Shown: positions 26,884 through 35,380 of the stretch, in pieces
How positions within the stretch are numbered: position 1 is the first letter of the stretch
Layout: every line of letters begins with the position of its first letter
DNA from: Gallaecimonas mangrovi
Lineage (GTDB): Bacteria; Pseudomonadota; Gammaproteobacteria; Enterobacterales; Gallaecimonadaceae
Assembly: GCF_003367375.1 (NCBI RefSeq)
Contig: NZ_CP031416.1
Coordinates: forward strand, 2,797,501 to 2,861,500
DNA length: 64,000 nucleotides
Direction of reading: 5' to 3'
Notes under the pieces: model-generated
Databases searched by the model: none
What the model saw: only the letters and a program-made list of their open reading frames with translations
What the model was told of the DNA's origin: nothing
Made by a program: the position numbers and the translations under genes

Positions 26884-27311
26884 CCGCCAAGCAGCTCCTG
26901 GCCGCCCTAATAAAAGGGGTAAAACAGGATATTGCTCGCTGCGAAGAAGTCTCCAAATTATTGCGTCATCAAGAACGCCTGCTGCGCCGCACCGACGATG
27001 AAGGTTTGGCGGCGTTGAATCGCTTGCTGATGCCGGCGCTGGAGCAGCTGGCCGACAGCGCCAGCAAGCGCACCGATCTGTTAAAGCGGTTGGGTGTAAC
27101 GCCAAATCAAAGCGGCATGACAGTGCTGCTAAATAAACTGCCAGCCACGCTTTCTAACCAGCTGGCACCACTTTGGCAGGTATTGCAAGACAGGCTAGCC
27201 CAGTGTCAGGCGCTTAATGAGCGCAATGGCCAGCTGCTGGCCGACCAGCAAGAACTGCTGTCGAACTGCCTTAATCAGGCGCCCGTCGTCGAGTATGGAC
27301 CCGGGCATTAA
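26880..27311 (+). CDS. flgN: FlgN, chaperone of FlgK/FlgL
   Basis: Helical export chaperone of 143 residues, FlgN by position and coiled-coil content (RLLMPALEQLADSASKRTDLLKRLGV). It is translationally coupled to flgM. Its last 41 bp overlap the end of convergent fliJ. Confidence 0.85.
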   Translation: MTAKQLLAALIKGVKQDIARCEEVSKLLRHQERLLRRTDDEGLAALNRLLMPALEQLADSASKRTDLLKRLGVTPNQSGMTVLLNKLPATLSNQLAPLWQVLQDRLAQCQALNERNGQLLADQQELLSNCLNQAPVVEYGPGH

Positions 27312-27690
27312 GCCACTCGTCCAATTCCCGCTGTTCCTGTTTTAGTCCCTTAGCTCGCGCCAGTTCGGCGCGTTTTTTTTGGTTAAGTTCCAAGCCCTTA
27401 ACCTTACCGAATTGGCGCAGTAGCTGTTGCTGCTGATGTAGCCAGTCCAGTTGCGCCAAATCGGTTTCTTGTTGCTGGGTCACCAGCAGGTTTTCCAGCT
27501 GATGCCTAAGCGCCAGGCGGTTTTGGTGGATAAGGGCATTGCCGCTATTGACCTCGCTTAAATGCGCGTCAAAAGTGTTCAGCGATTTAAGCCTTTCCAG
27601 CTGGCGCTGGCGTTCCTGCTCGCTTTTGATTTTTTCATTGCCGATGCTTTCAAGCACTTTTTGCTGGCGTTCAAGGTAACGTTTTAGCAT
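27271..27690 (-). CDS. fliJ: FliJ, export apparatus coiled-coil protein
   Basis: 139-residue charged alpha-helical protein with the FliJ pattern (ERQQKVLESIGNEKIKSEQERQRQLERL, ELNQKKRAELARAKGLKQEQRELDEW). It couples the FliI ATPase to FlhA. The start overlaps the fliI stop as TGATG and its end overlaps flgN by 41 nt. Confidence 0.88.
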   Translation of the reverse strand: MLKRYLERQQKVLESIGNEKIKSEQERQRQLERLKSLNTFDAHLSEVNSGNALIHQNRLALRHQLENLLVTQQQETDLAQLDWLHQQQQLLRQFGKVKGLELNQKKRAELARAKGLKQEQRELDEWLNARVHTRRRAPD

Positions 27691-29006
27691 CAGCCCAGTA
27701 CCTCTGAAAGGGCATCGACACTGGCCTCAAGACTGGCCGACTCCAGCACATCTTGCTGCAAAAAAGCCGCCAGTTTTGGATAACGGCCCACCGCCATATC
27801 CAGCTCAGGGTCTTGCCCTGGCTGATAGCCACCAAGGGGCAGCAGTTCTTTGACTTGTTGATAGCGAGACAGCAGCAAGCGGCAGCGCTGTGCTAACTGC
27901 TGCTGGTGCTTGTCGGTAACCTGGTTCATCACCCGGCTCACCGAGGCATTGATGTCAATCGCCGGAAAATGCCCGGCTTCGGCCAATTCGCGGCTCAGTA
28001 CCACGTGGCCGTCAAGAATCGAGCGCGCCGAATCGGCAATGGGGTCGTGTTGGTCGTCCCCTTCGGCCAGCACCGTATAAATGGCCGACAGTGAGCCGTT
28101 GCTCTGGCCATTACCACTGCGTTCGGCCAGGCGAGTCAGGCTGGTAAAGACCGACGGCGGATAACCACGGGTAGCCGGTGGCTCACCAATGGCCAGCGCC
28201 AATTCTCGCTGGGCCTGGGCGTAGCGAGTAAAAGAGTCCATCAGTAGCAGCACGTCTTCGCCCTGGTCACGAAAATACTCGGCCAAACGATGGCAAACCT
28301 CGGCGGCGCGCAGCCTAAGTAGCGGCGGCTGGTCGGCAGGGGCGGCAATCACCACCGCCCGCTTCAGGCCCTCTTCCCCAAGTGCCTGCTCGATAAATTC
28401 GCGCACTTCCCGGCCCCGCTCGCCAATTAGCCCAACAATCACAATCGAGGCGCGGGTGTAGCGGGTCATCATTCCCAACAGCACACTTTTACCCAGGCCC
28501 GCCCCGGCAAAAAGGCCAAGACGCTGGCCCTTACCGGGGGTTAAAAGCGCATTAATGGACCGCACCCCCACATCGAGGGGTTGGTCCACTAATTTGCGGC
28601 GCATCGGGTTAAGGGGCGTGGTATGAAGCGCTATCAGCTCGCCTTGAGCAGGCGCCAGGCCATCAAGCGGTTGCATTAAGCCATCAAAAACCCGGCCAAG
28701 GAGCTGCTGGCCGGCCGGGAACAGCCAATCACCTTCCAAAGGGCGCACGGCGGCGCCGGAATAAAGGCCGCTAATCGGCCGGTACGGCATTAAAAAAGCG
28801 GTGTCGCGGTCAAAACCCACCACCTCTGCCAGCACCGGGCCGTTATCTTTGGTATCCACTTCGCAGCGCTGGCCTATCACCAACCGGCAGCCAACCACCT
28901 CAAGGGTCAAGCCGGTTACCCGCACCAGGCGGCCGGCCACATCACCCAGATGCAAGTTATCTAGGTTGCCAGCAACCCGGCTTAGCCTTGAGGCAAGTTC
29001 GCTCAA
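27690..29006 (-). CDS. fliI: FliI, flagellar export ATPase
   Basis: F1-beta-like ATPase that energises unfolding and export of flagellar substrates; 438 residues. Walker A GAGLGKSVLLG (about 167-177), Walker B VLLLMDSFTRYAQAQRELALAIGEPPATRGYPPSVF, and the C-terminal QQVKELLPLGGYQPGQDPELD. The only fitting start is a TTG at 29004-29006, which overlaps the fliH stop as TTGA; such coupling tolerates a weak start codon. Confidence 0.95.
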   Translation of the reverse strand: MSELASRLSRVAGNLDNLHLGDVAGRLVRVTGLTLEVVGCRLVIGQRCEVDTKDNGPVLAEVVGFDRDTAFLMPYRPISGLYSGAAVRPLEGDWLFPAGQQLLGRVFDGLMQPLDGLAPAQGELIALHTTPLNPMRRKLVDQPLDVGVRSINALLTPGKGQRLGLFAGAGLGKSVLLGMMTRYTRASIVIVGLIGERGREVREFIEQALGEEGLKRAVVIAAPADQPPLLRLRAAEVCHRLAEYFRDQGEDVLLLMDSFTRYAQAQRELALAIGEPPATRGYPPSVFTSLTRLAERSGNGQSNGSLSAIYTVLAEGDDQHDPIADSARSILDGHVVLSRELAEAGHFPAIDINASVSRVMNQVTDKHQQQLAQRCRLLLSRYQQVKELLPLGGYQPGQDPELDMAVGRYPKLAAFLQQDVLESASLEASVDALSEVLG

Positions 29007-29662
29007 GCGTCGGCCTCCAGCTCTTGGCGCACCTGTTCCATACAGGTTTCAAGGCGCTCTTCAGTTTTCACCTCAAGCTGCTGGTTTTTACTTTCCAGGC
29101 GGCAATCGCCGGTACCGAGGCTGTTGTCAATCAACAGCGGATAAGCGCCGCAATGATTCACCCCAACCTTGGCCAGGCGTTGATGGTCTTCGCTGGACAG
29201 GAAGATTTTTAGCGGTCCTTGGCTTGAATCCATGCGCCCGACCGCTTCATTGACCAGCCCCAAGATCTGCTTGGGGTTTAAGGTCAGTTCGGCGTGAATA
29301 ACCCGCCTTGCCACCTGTTCTACCAGTTCACAGAGGCTGTCGGTGTTGTCTTTTAATTGCTGGTTACGCGCCTCTTCCAAGGCCTTTTGCATGGCCTGCG
29401 CCGGGTCAATGGCGTCAATAAAATCCGCTTTGCCCGAGGCTTCGCCGGCTTTTAAGCCTTCGCTGTAACCGGCTTGCATGCCCTGCTCATGGCCTTGCTG
29501 ACGACCGTCGATCAGGCCCTGAGCCAGGCCTTTTTCCTGGCCCTGGATAAAACCGTCGTCGTAGCCCTGCTGAAAAGGGTCCATTTCGCCACTTTCCTTG
29601 GCATTGAGCGAGGACAGTGACAAGAAGCGATGGCGTCGGTAATTGCCCTTGATCTTTTCCAT
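29003..29662 (-). CDS. fliH: FliH, negative regulator of FliI
   Basis: 219 residues with Gly-x3-Gly repeats (GYDDGFIQGQEKGLAQGLIDGRQQGHEQGMQAGYSEG about 33-70), the characteristic FliH helix-packing repeat, and a C-terminal FliH/HrpE domain (EQVARRVIHAELTLNPKQILGLVNEAV). Binds and controls FliI. Confidence 0.9.
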   Translation of the reverse strand: MEKIKGNYRRHRFLSLSSLNAKESGEMDPFQQGYDDGFIQGQEKGLAQGLIDGRQQGHEQGMQAGYSEGLKAGEASGKADFIDAIDPAQAMQKALEEARNQQLKDNTDSLCELVEQVARRVIHAELTLNPKQILGLVNEAVGRMDSSQGPLKIFLSSEDHQRLAKVGVNHCGAYPLLIDNSLGTGDCRLESKNQQLEVKTEERLETCMEQVRQELEADA

Positions 29663-29664
29663 GG

Positions 29665-30678
29665 TTAGCTGACCACTTTTTCCTCGAACAGCTGGTAATT
29701 CAGCTGGCCGGTTTCATGCAGGGTGCGCACCAGTTGCATGATTTCGTTGCGAGCACCTTCCACTTTGCTGATAGGCACTAACCCCAACGCCTGCTTGGCA
29801 TCGTCAAGACTTTGTGCCATCCGTTTCGGCAGCGCCGTAACCAAGGCGTCGTGCACCTTGGCATCGGCGCCTTTTAGCGCCAGGGCCAGGGTTTCGGCAG
29901 GCACTTCCTGCACCAGGGTCTGCAGCACTTCGTCAGACTGGCGAGACAGGGTCATAAAGTCGTACATGTTGTCGGCAACGGCGGTGGCGGTGTCTTCGTT
30001 GTGCAGCTTGAGCATGTCCATCAAGGCGCTGCGATCGCCCTGATAGCGGTTCAAGATGTCGGCCGCTTGGCGAAGACCGTCGACCTTGGCGGTGGACTGC
30101 TCAGACACAAAGCTTAAGCAGCGCGTCAAGGTTACTTTCAGCTCGTCCAGCACCTGGTCGGGCACCTCTTTGAGGTTGGCTACCCGGTACAACAGGTCGT
30201 CGTGCTGGTCTTCCGGCAGCGATGCCATCACCGCTGAGGCATTTTCCGGCGGCAAAAACGCCAGCAACACCGCCTGTAACTGCGGGTGTTCGTTACGGAA
30301 GAAACGGGCCAGGGTTTCTGGCGGAACCCATTGCAGGGCATTAAGTTCCTGCTTGAGGGCATCACCGTAAATACCGTCAACCATGCCGCGGGCCAAACGT
30401 TTGCCCAGCGCCAGGTCCAGGGTGCGCTCAAGGTATTGGCGCGAGGCGGCGCTAATGCCAGATTGCTCGCGGTAGCTGTCGAAAAACTGCTGGATAACCG
30501 AGCGGGCATCTTGGGTAGACACCCCGGACAGCTTGGCCATGCGCATCGACAGTGCGGTAACTTCGTCACGGCTCAGGCGCGCCATGATCCGGGCCGCCGC
30601 CGCCTCGCCCATGGACAGCAGCAAAATGGCTGCCTTATCCAGATCGGCTCGTTCAGTCGTGAGTTCGTTCATTGCCAT
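29665..30678 (-). CDS. fliG: FliG, rotor/switch protein
   Basis: Rotor protein, 337 residues, with the ARM-type middle domain (ALQWVPPETLARFFRNEHPQLQAVLLAFLPPENASAVMASLPEDQ, containing EHPQ) and the C-terminal torque domain (LKGADAKVHDALVTALPKRMAQSLDDAKQALG). Two ATGs (30678 and 30672) are possible. It overlaps fliF by about 26 nt. Confidence 0.96.
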   Translation of the reverse strand: MAMNELTTERADLDKAAILLLSMGEAAAARIMARLSRDEVTALSMRMAKLSGVSTQDARSVIQQFFDSYREQSGISAASRQYLERTLDLALGKRLARGMVDGIYGDALKQELNALQWVPPETLARFFRNEHPQLQAVLLAFLPPENASAVMASLPEDQHDDLLYRVANLKEVPDQVLDELKVTLTRCLSFVSEQSTAKVDGLRQAADILNRYQGDRSALMDMLKLHNEDTATAVADNMYDFMTLSRQSDEVLQTLVQEVPAETLALALKGADAKVHDALVTALPKRMAQSLDDAKQALGLVPISKVEGARNEIMQLVRTLHETGQLNYQLFEEKVVS

Positions 30679-32332
30679 TCACCCATTGTTTGACCACTTC
30701 GGTTACCCGAGTTGTTTCTTTGTCTACCAGCAACTGCAGGTGCTTAAGTTGGACATCCAATTCCGAACCCGGCGGTGGCAAGGAGGCCAGCAAGTCGCGG
30801 GTTTCGTCGTCCAGGGCATCGCTGTCTTCGTCGCCCTCGCCTTCTTCGTCAACACCCAAGGCCAAGTCATCGCGGCTATCGGCCACCGGCTCTGGCGGCC
30901 GGGTAAGGTGTTTAACCAAGGGCCGTACCCCAAACAGCAACAACAACAGCAGCAGCAGGCTGCCAAGGCCATAGCGCAAGTAGCTCAGATAAACCGGGTC
31001 ACGCCACCAAGGGTTGCTAGCAGGCTGGTCGTTAACCAGGGTTTCAGGGGAGAAGTTAAAGGTATTAATGCTGAACTGGTCACCGCGGGTGGCATCAAAA
31101 CCAACGGCGTTTTTCAGCATGTTGGTCATTTCAGTCAGCTGCGCGGGCGTCCAGCCTCCTTTCGGGGCTTTGGCATTATTGAGCAGCACCGACACCGACA
31201 TGTGTTTAAGTCTGCCAAGGGCAAACTTGGTGTGGGTAACCGAGCGGCCGGTATCAAATTTGCGCGAGCTTTGTTCGCGCTGACTCAACGACTTTTGCGG
31301 CTGGTCGCTATTTTGGTTGTTCTGGCCCTGGGTTTGGTTCTTCGCCACCGGCGGCCGGTTAGACAATGCCCCGGGAATGCCCATGGAAAGGGCATCGGTG
31401 TTGTTGTCTTTGGTGCTACTTTCATCCACCACCACCGGCGTGCCGTCCAAAGACTCGCTGGTTTGGTCGACGGTAGAAAAGTCCACGTCGGCTGCCACCT
31501 GCACCCGGTAGTTTTCACCGCCCAAAAGCGGGTTCAGCATGTCTTTGGCACGCTTGGCAATGCGACTTTCCAGCTGACTGGTGTAGTCCATTTGTTTAAC
31601 CGACAAGCGGGTGCTGTTGGTGGGGTCGTCAAGACCTGCTGACAGCAGCTCGCCTTTTTGGTCAACCACCGAAATGGCATTGGGCTTCATGCCGGGTACG
31701 GCGCCTGCAACCAAGTTGACAATGGCCTGCACCTGGCTGGCACTAAGCGCCGTTTTGACATCCACCATCACCGAGGCAGAGGGTTTTTCCTCTTCGCGCC
31801 CCACAAATAAGGTGCGTTTGGGAATGGCCAAATGCACCCGGGCACTGCTGATGGCATCGAGCGACATCATGGTGCGGGCCAGCTCGCCTTCCAAGGCGTG
31901 CACATAGCGGGCATTTTCCATGAACTGGCTGGTACCCAGCTCCGACATTTTATTAAGGTCACTAAAACCGGAAGGCAGTGCTGCCTTAACACCGCGGGCA
32001 GCCAGCGTCATCCGGGTGCTGGCCAACTGGTCTTCACCAACTAAAATGTCGCCGCTGTCGCCGTCCAGACGAAAATCGATACCTTCTTTTTCAAGGTTTT
32101 CAATGATGTTCGCTTTGTCATACATCTCTTGGCTGCCATAAAGCGGCACGTAATGGCGACTACTGGTCCAGAGAATAAGCACAATAGCGGCAGCGACGGT
32201 GGCCGCCAGTAAGGCCACCACCGCCGCCGAGCGGTTATCTTTAGAAATATTGCGCCAGCGCCCGGCCAGGGATTTGACCCCATCAACGACCGTGTTTCCG
32301 CCTTCGGCAACAGAATTGATTAACTCAGCCAT
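30653..32332 (-). CDS. fliF: FliF, MS-ring protein
   Basis: MS-ring subunit of 559 residues with two membrane helices (about 38-60 and 432-452), the ring-building motif and YscJ-like domain (VPLYGSQEMYDKANIIENLEKEGIDFRLD; VHLAIPKRTLFVGREEEKPSASVMV) and a C-terminal FliG-binding tail. The acidic stretch near 475-500 is normal for the family. Confidence 0.97.
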   Translation of the reverse strand: MAELINSVAEGGNTVVDGVKSLAGRWRNISKDNRSAAVVALLAATVAAAIVLILWTSSRHYVPLYGSQEMYDKANIIENLEKEGIDFRLDGDSGDILVGEDQLASTRMTLAARGVKAALPSGFSDLNKMSELGTSQFMENARYVHALEGELARTMMSLDAISSARVHLAIPKRTLFVGREEEKPSASVMVDVKTALSASQVQAIVNLVAGAVPGMKPNAISVVDQKGELLSAGLDDPTNSTRLSVKQMDYTSQLESRIAKRAKDMLNPLLGGENYRVQVAADVDFSTVDQTSESLDGTPVVVDESSTKDNNTDALSMGIPGALSNRPPVAKNQTQGQNNQNSDQPQKSLSQREQSSRKFDTGRSVTHTKFALGRLKHMSVSVLLNNAKAPKGGWTPAQLTEMTNMLKNAVGFDATRGDQFSINTFNFSPETLVNDQPASNPWWRDPVYLSYLRYGLGSLLLLLLLLFGVRPLVKHLTRPPEPVADSRDDLALGVDEEGEGDEDSDALDDETRDLLASLPPPGSELDVQLKHLQLLVDKETTRVTEVVKQWVNGNERTHD

Positions 32333-32340
32333 GAAAGTCC

Positions 32341-32667
32341 TTACAGCGGAATGCGCATGATGTCGTCAAAGCCAGAAACCAGTTTGTTTCTGACCTGCAG
32401 CAGGGCCGAGAAGCTGAGCCCGGCTTTTTGGCTGGCAACCATCGCCCCCACTAAGTCATCGCTCTGGCCGGTTTCAACGGCTTGCATCAGTGCCGAGGCT
32501 TTATGCTGGTCAAGATCAACGGCATTGATGCCGTTGTTCATCAGGCTAGAGAAAGGAACACCGGTGGCCTCGCCAATGGGATTTTTTTCAATGCCATCGG
32601 CAGCGCGGCTCATTTGCGCCATTTCCTGCAGCAGAACCTGCTGGGTTTGAATGTTGTCGATTTTCAT
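32341..32667 (-). CDS. fliE: FliE, MS-ring/rod adaptor
   Basis: 108 residues ending with the FliE helix (LVGAMVASQKAGLSFSALLQVRNKLVSGFDDIMRIPL). It is the first export substrate, linking FliF to the rod. It starts 11 bp after lafK, so lafK-fliEFGHIJ is probably one transcript. Confidence 0.93.
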   Translation of the reverse strand: MKIDNIQTQQVLLQEMAQMSRAADGIEKNPIGEATGVPFSSLMNNGINAVDLDQHKASALMQAVETGQSDDLVGAMVASQKAGLSFSALLQVRNKLVSGFDDIMRIPL

Positions 32668-32678
32668 AAGGCGCCCCG

Positions 32679-33998
32679 TTAGTTCCTGACCAGTAACTGA
32701 TTTATATCAATGCCTTGCTCACGCATGGCCGCCAGTTTGTAACGCAGTGCCCGGGTGGTAACACCCAAGGCTTCAGCGGTGTGCTGACGGTGGCCATTAA
32801 AACGGCGCAAGGTATCGAGCACGTGCTGAAATTCGGCGTTTTTCTTGCTGGCTTGCAAAGAGCCCATGGGACTTTCGGTAAAACGCGAGCTGAGTTTGCT
32901 GGGTAGCATTAAATCGTCAGGTTGCAGCACCAAGCCACGGGCCAAGATAAGCGCACGTTGAATCACGTTTTCCAGCTCGCGCACGTTGCCCGGCCAGCTG
33001 TGTTCTAAAAGGGCGCGGCAGGCATCGGGGTGCAAGTCAAAACCGCTGTCTTGGGCATACTTGCTTAAGAAATGGCGGGCCAGTGGCAAAATGTCGTCCA
33101 CCCTTTGGCGCAGCGGCGGCCAAGCCAGCGGCAACACGTCGAGGCGGTAGAAAAGATCTTCACGGAACCGGCCCTTGGCCACTTCTTCGCGCAAGTCTTT
33201 GTTGGTGGCGGCGATGATGCGCACATCCAATTTTACTTTCTGGTTAGAGCCGAGCTTTTCAAGCTCCCGCTCCTGTAAAACCCGCAGTAACTTGGCTTGC
33301 AAGTCCAGCGGCATTTCAGAAATTTCGTCCAGCAGCAAGGTGCCGCCATTGGCCAGCTCAAATTTCCCCACTTGCGAGCTTACCGCGCCGGTAAAGGCGC
33401 CTTTGGCGTAACCAAACAGGGTGGATTCAAGCATGGTTTCAGGAATGGCCGCGCAGTTTACTGCCACATAAGCACCATCAGCACGGGAAGACTGGTCGTG
33501 AATATGGCGGGCAAGGCGCTCTTTACCGGTACCGGATTCACCGCTAATAAGCACGGATGCATCGGTACGGGCGGCTTTTTTGGCAAGCAATAGCACCTGG
33601 CGGCTGGCCATGGATGCCACCACCAGGTTAGGAATGGGTTGCGTTAAACTGACGGCGTGATTGACCACCGACAGCAATTGCTCGCAAGTATAGGGTTTGA
33701 GCAAATAGTCCATAGCGCCTTGTCGCAGCGCTTCGCCAGCCCGGACACTTTGGTGAGGGCGAACAAGGGTAACAATGGGCGCTTTAGGACAAGCCCTGCG
33801 CAGACGATCTACCCCTCTTCCCAGGTCGTCATCGGTATCGGCATCAAGCAAGACAAGCACCGGTTCTACCTGGTGCAAACAAATAACGGCCGTTGCGCAA
33901 TCTTCGGCACAGATGAGTTCGAACCCTTCCTGCTCAAGCGTTTGCCTGAGCTCAGGTTCCGACCCTCGCGGATCCACAAGCAATATAATTTTTTTCAT
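32679..33998 (-). CDS. lafK: LafK, sigma-54 activator of lateral flagella
   Basis: Master regulator of lateral flagella; 439 residues. A receiver-like N-terminus (about 1-110) is followed by an AAA+ domain with Walker A GESGTGKE, the sigma-54 contact loop GAFTGA (in FGYAKGAFTGAVSS), Walker B and R-finger regions, and a C-terminal Fis-type helix-turn-helix (FNGHRQHTAEALGVTTRALRYKLAAMRE). The receiver has Asp residues near 52-57 (LLDADTDDD). It is read from the motY leader, which contains a c-di-GMP aptamer. It probably acts on the flgB sigma-54 promoter. Confidence 0.95.
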   Translation of the reverse strand: MKKIILLVDPRGSEPELRQTLEQEGFELICAEDCATAVICLHQVEPVLVLLDADTDDDLGRGVDRLRRACPKAPIVTLVRPHQSVRAGEALRQGAMDYLLKPYTCEQLLSVVNHAVSLTQPIPNLVVASMASRQVLLLAKKAARTDASVLISGESGTGKERLARHIHDQSSRADGAYVAVNCAAIPETMLESTLFGYAKGAFTGAVSSQVGKFELANGGTLLLDEISEMPLDLQAKLLRVLQERELEKLGSNQKVKLDVRIIAATNKDLREEVAKGRFREDLFYRLDVLPLAWPPLRQRVDDILPLARHFLSKYAQDSGFDLHPDACRALLEHSWPGNVRELENVIQRALILARGLVLQPDDLMLPSKLSSRFTESPMGSLQASKKNAEFQHVLDTLRRFNGHRQHTAEALGVTTRALRYKLAAMREQGIDINQLLVRN

Positions 33999-33999
33999 T

Positions 34000-34839
34000 T
34001 TACGTCCCGTTCGTTTTTCTAAGCACGCGCACCGTGACCCGACGGTTCAGGTCTTGCTGCTTGGTGCTAGCATTTTTGGTAGACGGATAGCGATCCCCGT
34101 TGGCACGGGTTTGAATTAGGTGTTTTGGAACACCCGCTTCAACGAGAGCTGCTGTAACATCCGCTGCCCTTTCCCTTGATAGTTCGATATTGCCTAGGTG
34201 TGAGCCGGTGTTGTCGGTATAGGAATCGACAAGTACGGCGCGGATGGACTTATCCAGCACGATATAGCCTGCAAGCTTGGTCAGGTGCTGGCGCTGAGCC
34301 AGATCTAAAGCGCGTTGTCCCATGCGATAGAAAATGACTTGGTCCCGCGCTTGGCGGTATGACATTGGCGCTAAAGCCATCAGGCAGTGGCGAAACTGAC
34401 TCGCTGCCTTTTGCCAGTGAATACTGGGCGCATAGAAATGTTGGTTACCCCAAAAAATATAACCCCAGAGACCTTGATCCAAAGCATCAAGCAGGCCTTG
34501 GCTGGGCTTTTCATCCAGCACAAATTGGCCATGTTCAGCGCTGGCCTCATAGGGCACACCTTCAGACAAGTGGCTCCAGGGCGCATTGCCCCACATCACA
34601 TTGACATTAAGGTTTTTTGGGGTAGGAACATCTGGCGCCAAGGTAAAAGCAAGCGGCTCGCCGGCATGACGAAGAAAAAAGGCGTGGCCCAGATCAGTGA
34701 TAGGCAATTCCAGCTGGCAATAAAAACGGTCGCCTTTAAAGTGCCAATTAACGTCGTCCATTGCGGGGCGAATTAATGCACTGGCGACAGATGGAAACAC
34801 CAAAACACCAAGCCAGAAGACTTGGAAAATCTTTCCCAT
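34000..34839 (-). CDS. motY: Lateral MotY, T-ring protein
   Basis: 279-residue periplasmic protein with a signal peptide (FPSVASA about residue 20), an N-terminal MotY domain and a C-terminal OmpA-like peptidoglycan-binding domain (VLVDSYTDNTGSHLGNIELSRERAADVTAALVEAGVPKHLIQTRANGDR). It anchors the stator as a T-ring component. It begins after a long leader (about 350 nt from the riboswitch start) and ends 1 bp before lafK; the motY-lafK order is that of Vibrio parahaemolyticus lateral genes. Confidence 0.92.
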   Translation of the reverse strand: MGKIFQVFWLGVLVFPSVASALIRPAMDDVNWHFKGDRFYCQLELPITDLGHAFFLRHAGEPLAFTLAPDVPTPKNLNVNVMWGNAPWSHLSEGVPYEASAEHGQFVLDEKPSQGLLDALDQGLWGYIFWGNQHFYAPSIHWQKAASQFRHCLMALAPMSYRQARDQVIFYRMGQRALDLAQRQHLTKLAGYIVLDKSIRAVLVDSYTDNTGSHLGNIELSRERAADVTAALVEAGVPKHLIQTRANGDRYPSTKNASTKQQDLNRRVTVRVLRKTNGT

Positions 34840-34854
34840 TTCCTTTCCTTAAAA

Positions 34855-34882
34855 GTTCGGATAGCGCACAACGCGTCCGAAC
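34855..34882 (-). terminator. Hairpin next to the motY ribosome binding site
   Basis: On the minus strand GTTCGGA-N14-TCCGAAC, with an inner CGC/GCG pairing, is followed by TTTT and then AAGGAAAGGAA and the motY ATG. It may be a short terminator or a structure that affects access to the ribosome site as part of the riboswitch output. Role inferred. Confidence 0.45.
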
Positions 34883-35060
34883 AAATTCTTATCCTTAAAG
34901 ATCATTAGCGGCTTCAATAATAAATTCCTTTATTGAAAACCCCTTTTATTACTCACCAGCGACAAAAAAAATAAAAAGATGAAGCCAGTGATAGACCATT
35001 AAAGATCATACGTTTTAGGGATAAATGCCCTAAGTAAAGAAAGGAAAACATACAGCCCTT

Positions 35061-35110
35061 CGCCAGTCTCCAAAAATTCGCAAGCATTGGAGATGTCCTT
35101 GAAATTGGCG
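35061..35110 (-). promoter_or_regulatory. Expression-platform hairpin of the c-di-GMP riboswitch
   Basis: On the minus strand CGCCA (35106-35110) can pair with TGGCG (35061-35065), and nested TCTCCAA (35087-35093) with TTGGAGA (35067-35073). The outer arm uses the 3' strand of the aptamer P1 helix, so the two structures are mutually exclusive. A U-rich stretch follows about 9 nt later. This is how a ligand-dependent switch would be built, but whether c-di-GMP turns expression on or off cannot be told from sequence. Confidence 0.6.
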
Positions 35111-35192
35111 GCTCCGCTATCATCAGTGCATGCACTTTTAGACCGGAAGCTTTGCGTCCTGTGCTTTCGCTACAGTTTGCCCTTTCATGCCG
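35107..35192 (-). ncRNA. c-di-GMP-I (GEMM-I) riboswitch aptamer
   Basis: Read on the minus strand, the aptamer follows the GEMM-I plan in order: P1 5' strand CGGC; AUGAAAGGGCAAAC; P2 hairpin CUGU-AGC-GAAA-GC-ACAG with the GNRA tetraloop; the signature GGACGCAAAGC; P3 beginning UUCCGG-UCUAA (tetraloop-receptor side) capped by AGUGC-AU-GCACU; the return strand GAUAGCGGAGC; and GCC closing P1. These elements match the Vibrio cholerae Vc2 architecture, including the GNRA loop and receptor. It lies about 270 nt upstream of motY-lafK on the same strand and is best read as their c-di-GMP sensor. Confidence 0.93.
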
Positions 35193-35380
35193 TTATCCTG
35201 GATAAAAATCCAAGATTAACGGTGACTTAACAACGTAAAATGAGCATATAGCGGTAAAATGAACGGGTAAAGTGCCAAGCTCAGAACCGTTATAAAGTTC
35301 ACACTTTTTGCACATTCTAAAGCAAATCACCTGCTAGTACCATCGCCATTAATCATTATTTTTAAAATAAAAACAAACAA

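Larger units (their letters stand above)
34840..35380. other. Long non-coding gap between flhA and motY
   Basis: 541 bp with no convincing gene and markedly AT-rich ends. It contains the c-di-GMP-I aptamer (35107-35192), an overlapping expression-platform hairpin (35061-35110), a U-rich tract on the minus strand (34968-34977), and a perfect-stem hairpin (34855-34882) just before the motY ribosome site. A TGGCAC element at about 35273-35278 on the minus strand lacks a good -12 partner, so the promoter is not assigned. Confidence 0.75.

Noticed and set aside
34953-35135. 60-codon minus-strand frame in the flhA-motY gap
   Set aside because: It overlaps the 3' part of the c-di-GMP aptamer and the platform hairpin; no ribosome site and no similarity.
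35263-35280. Sigma-54 promoter upstream of the riboswitch
   Set aside because: TGGCAC is present on the minus strand but the -12 part is CCGTT with GT in place of GC, so support is weak.
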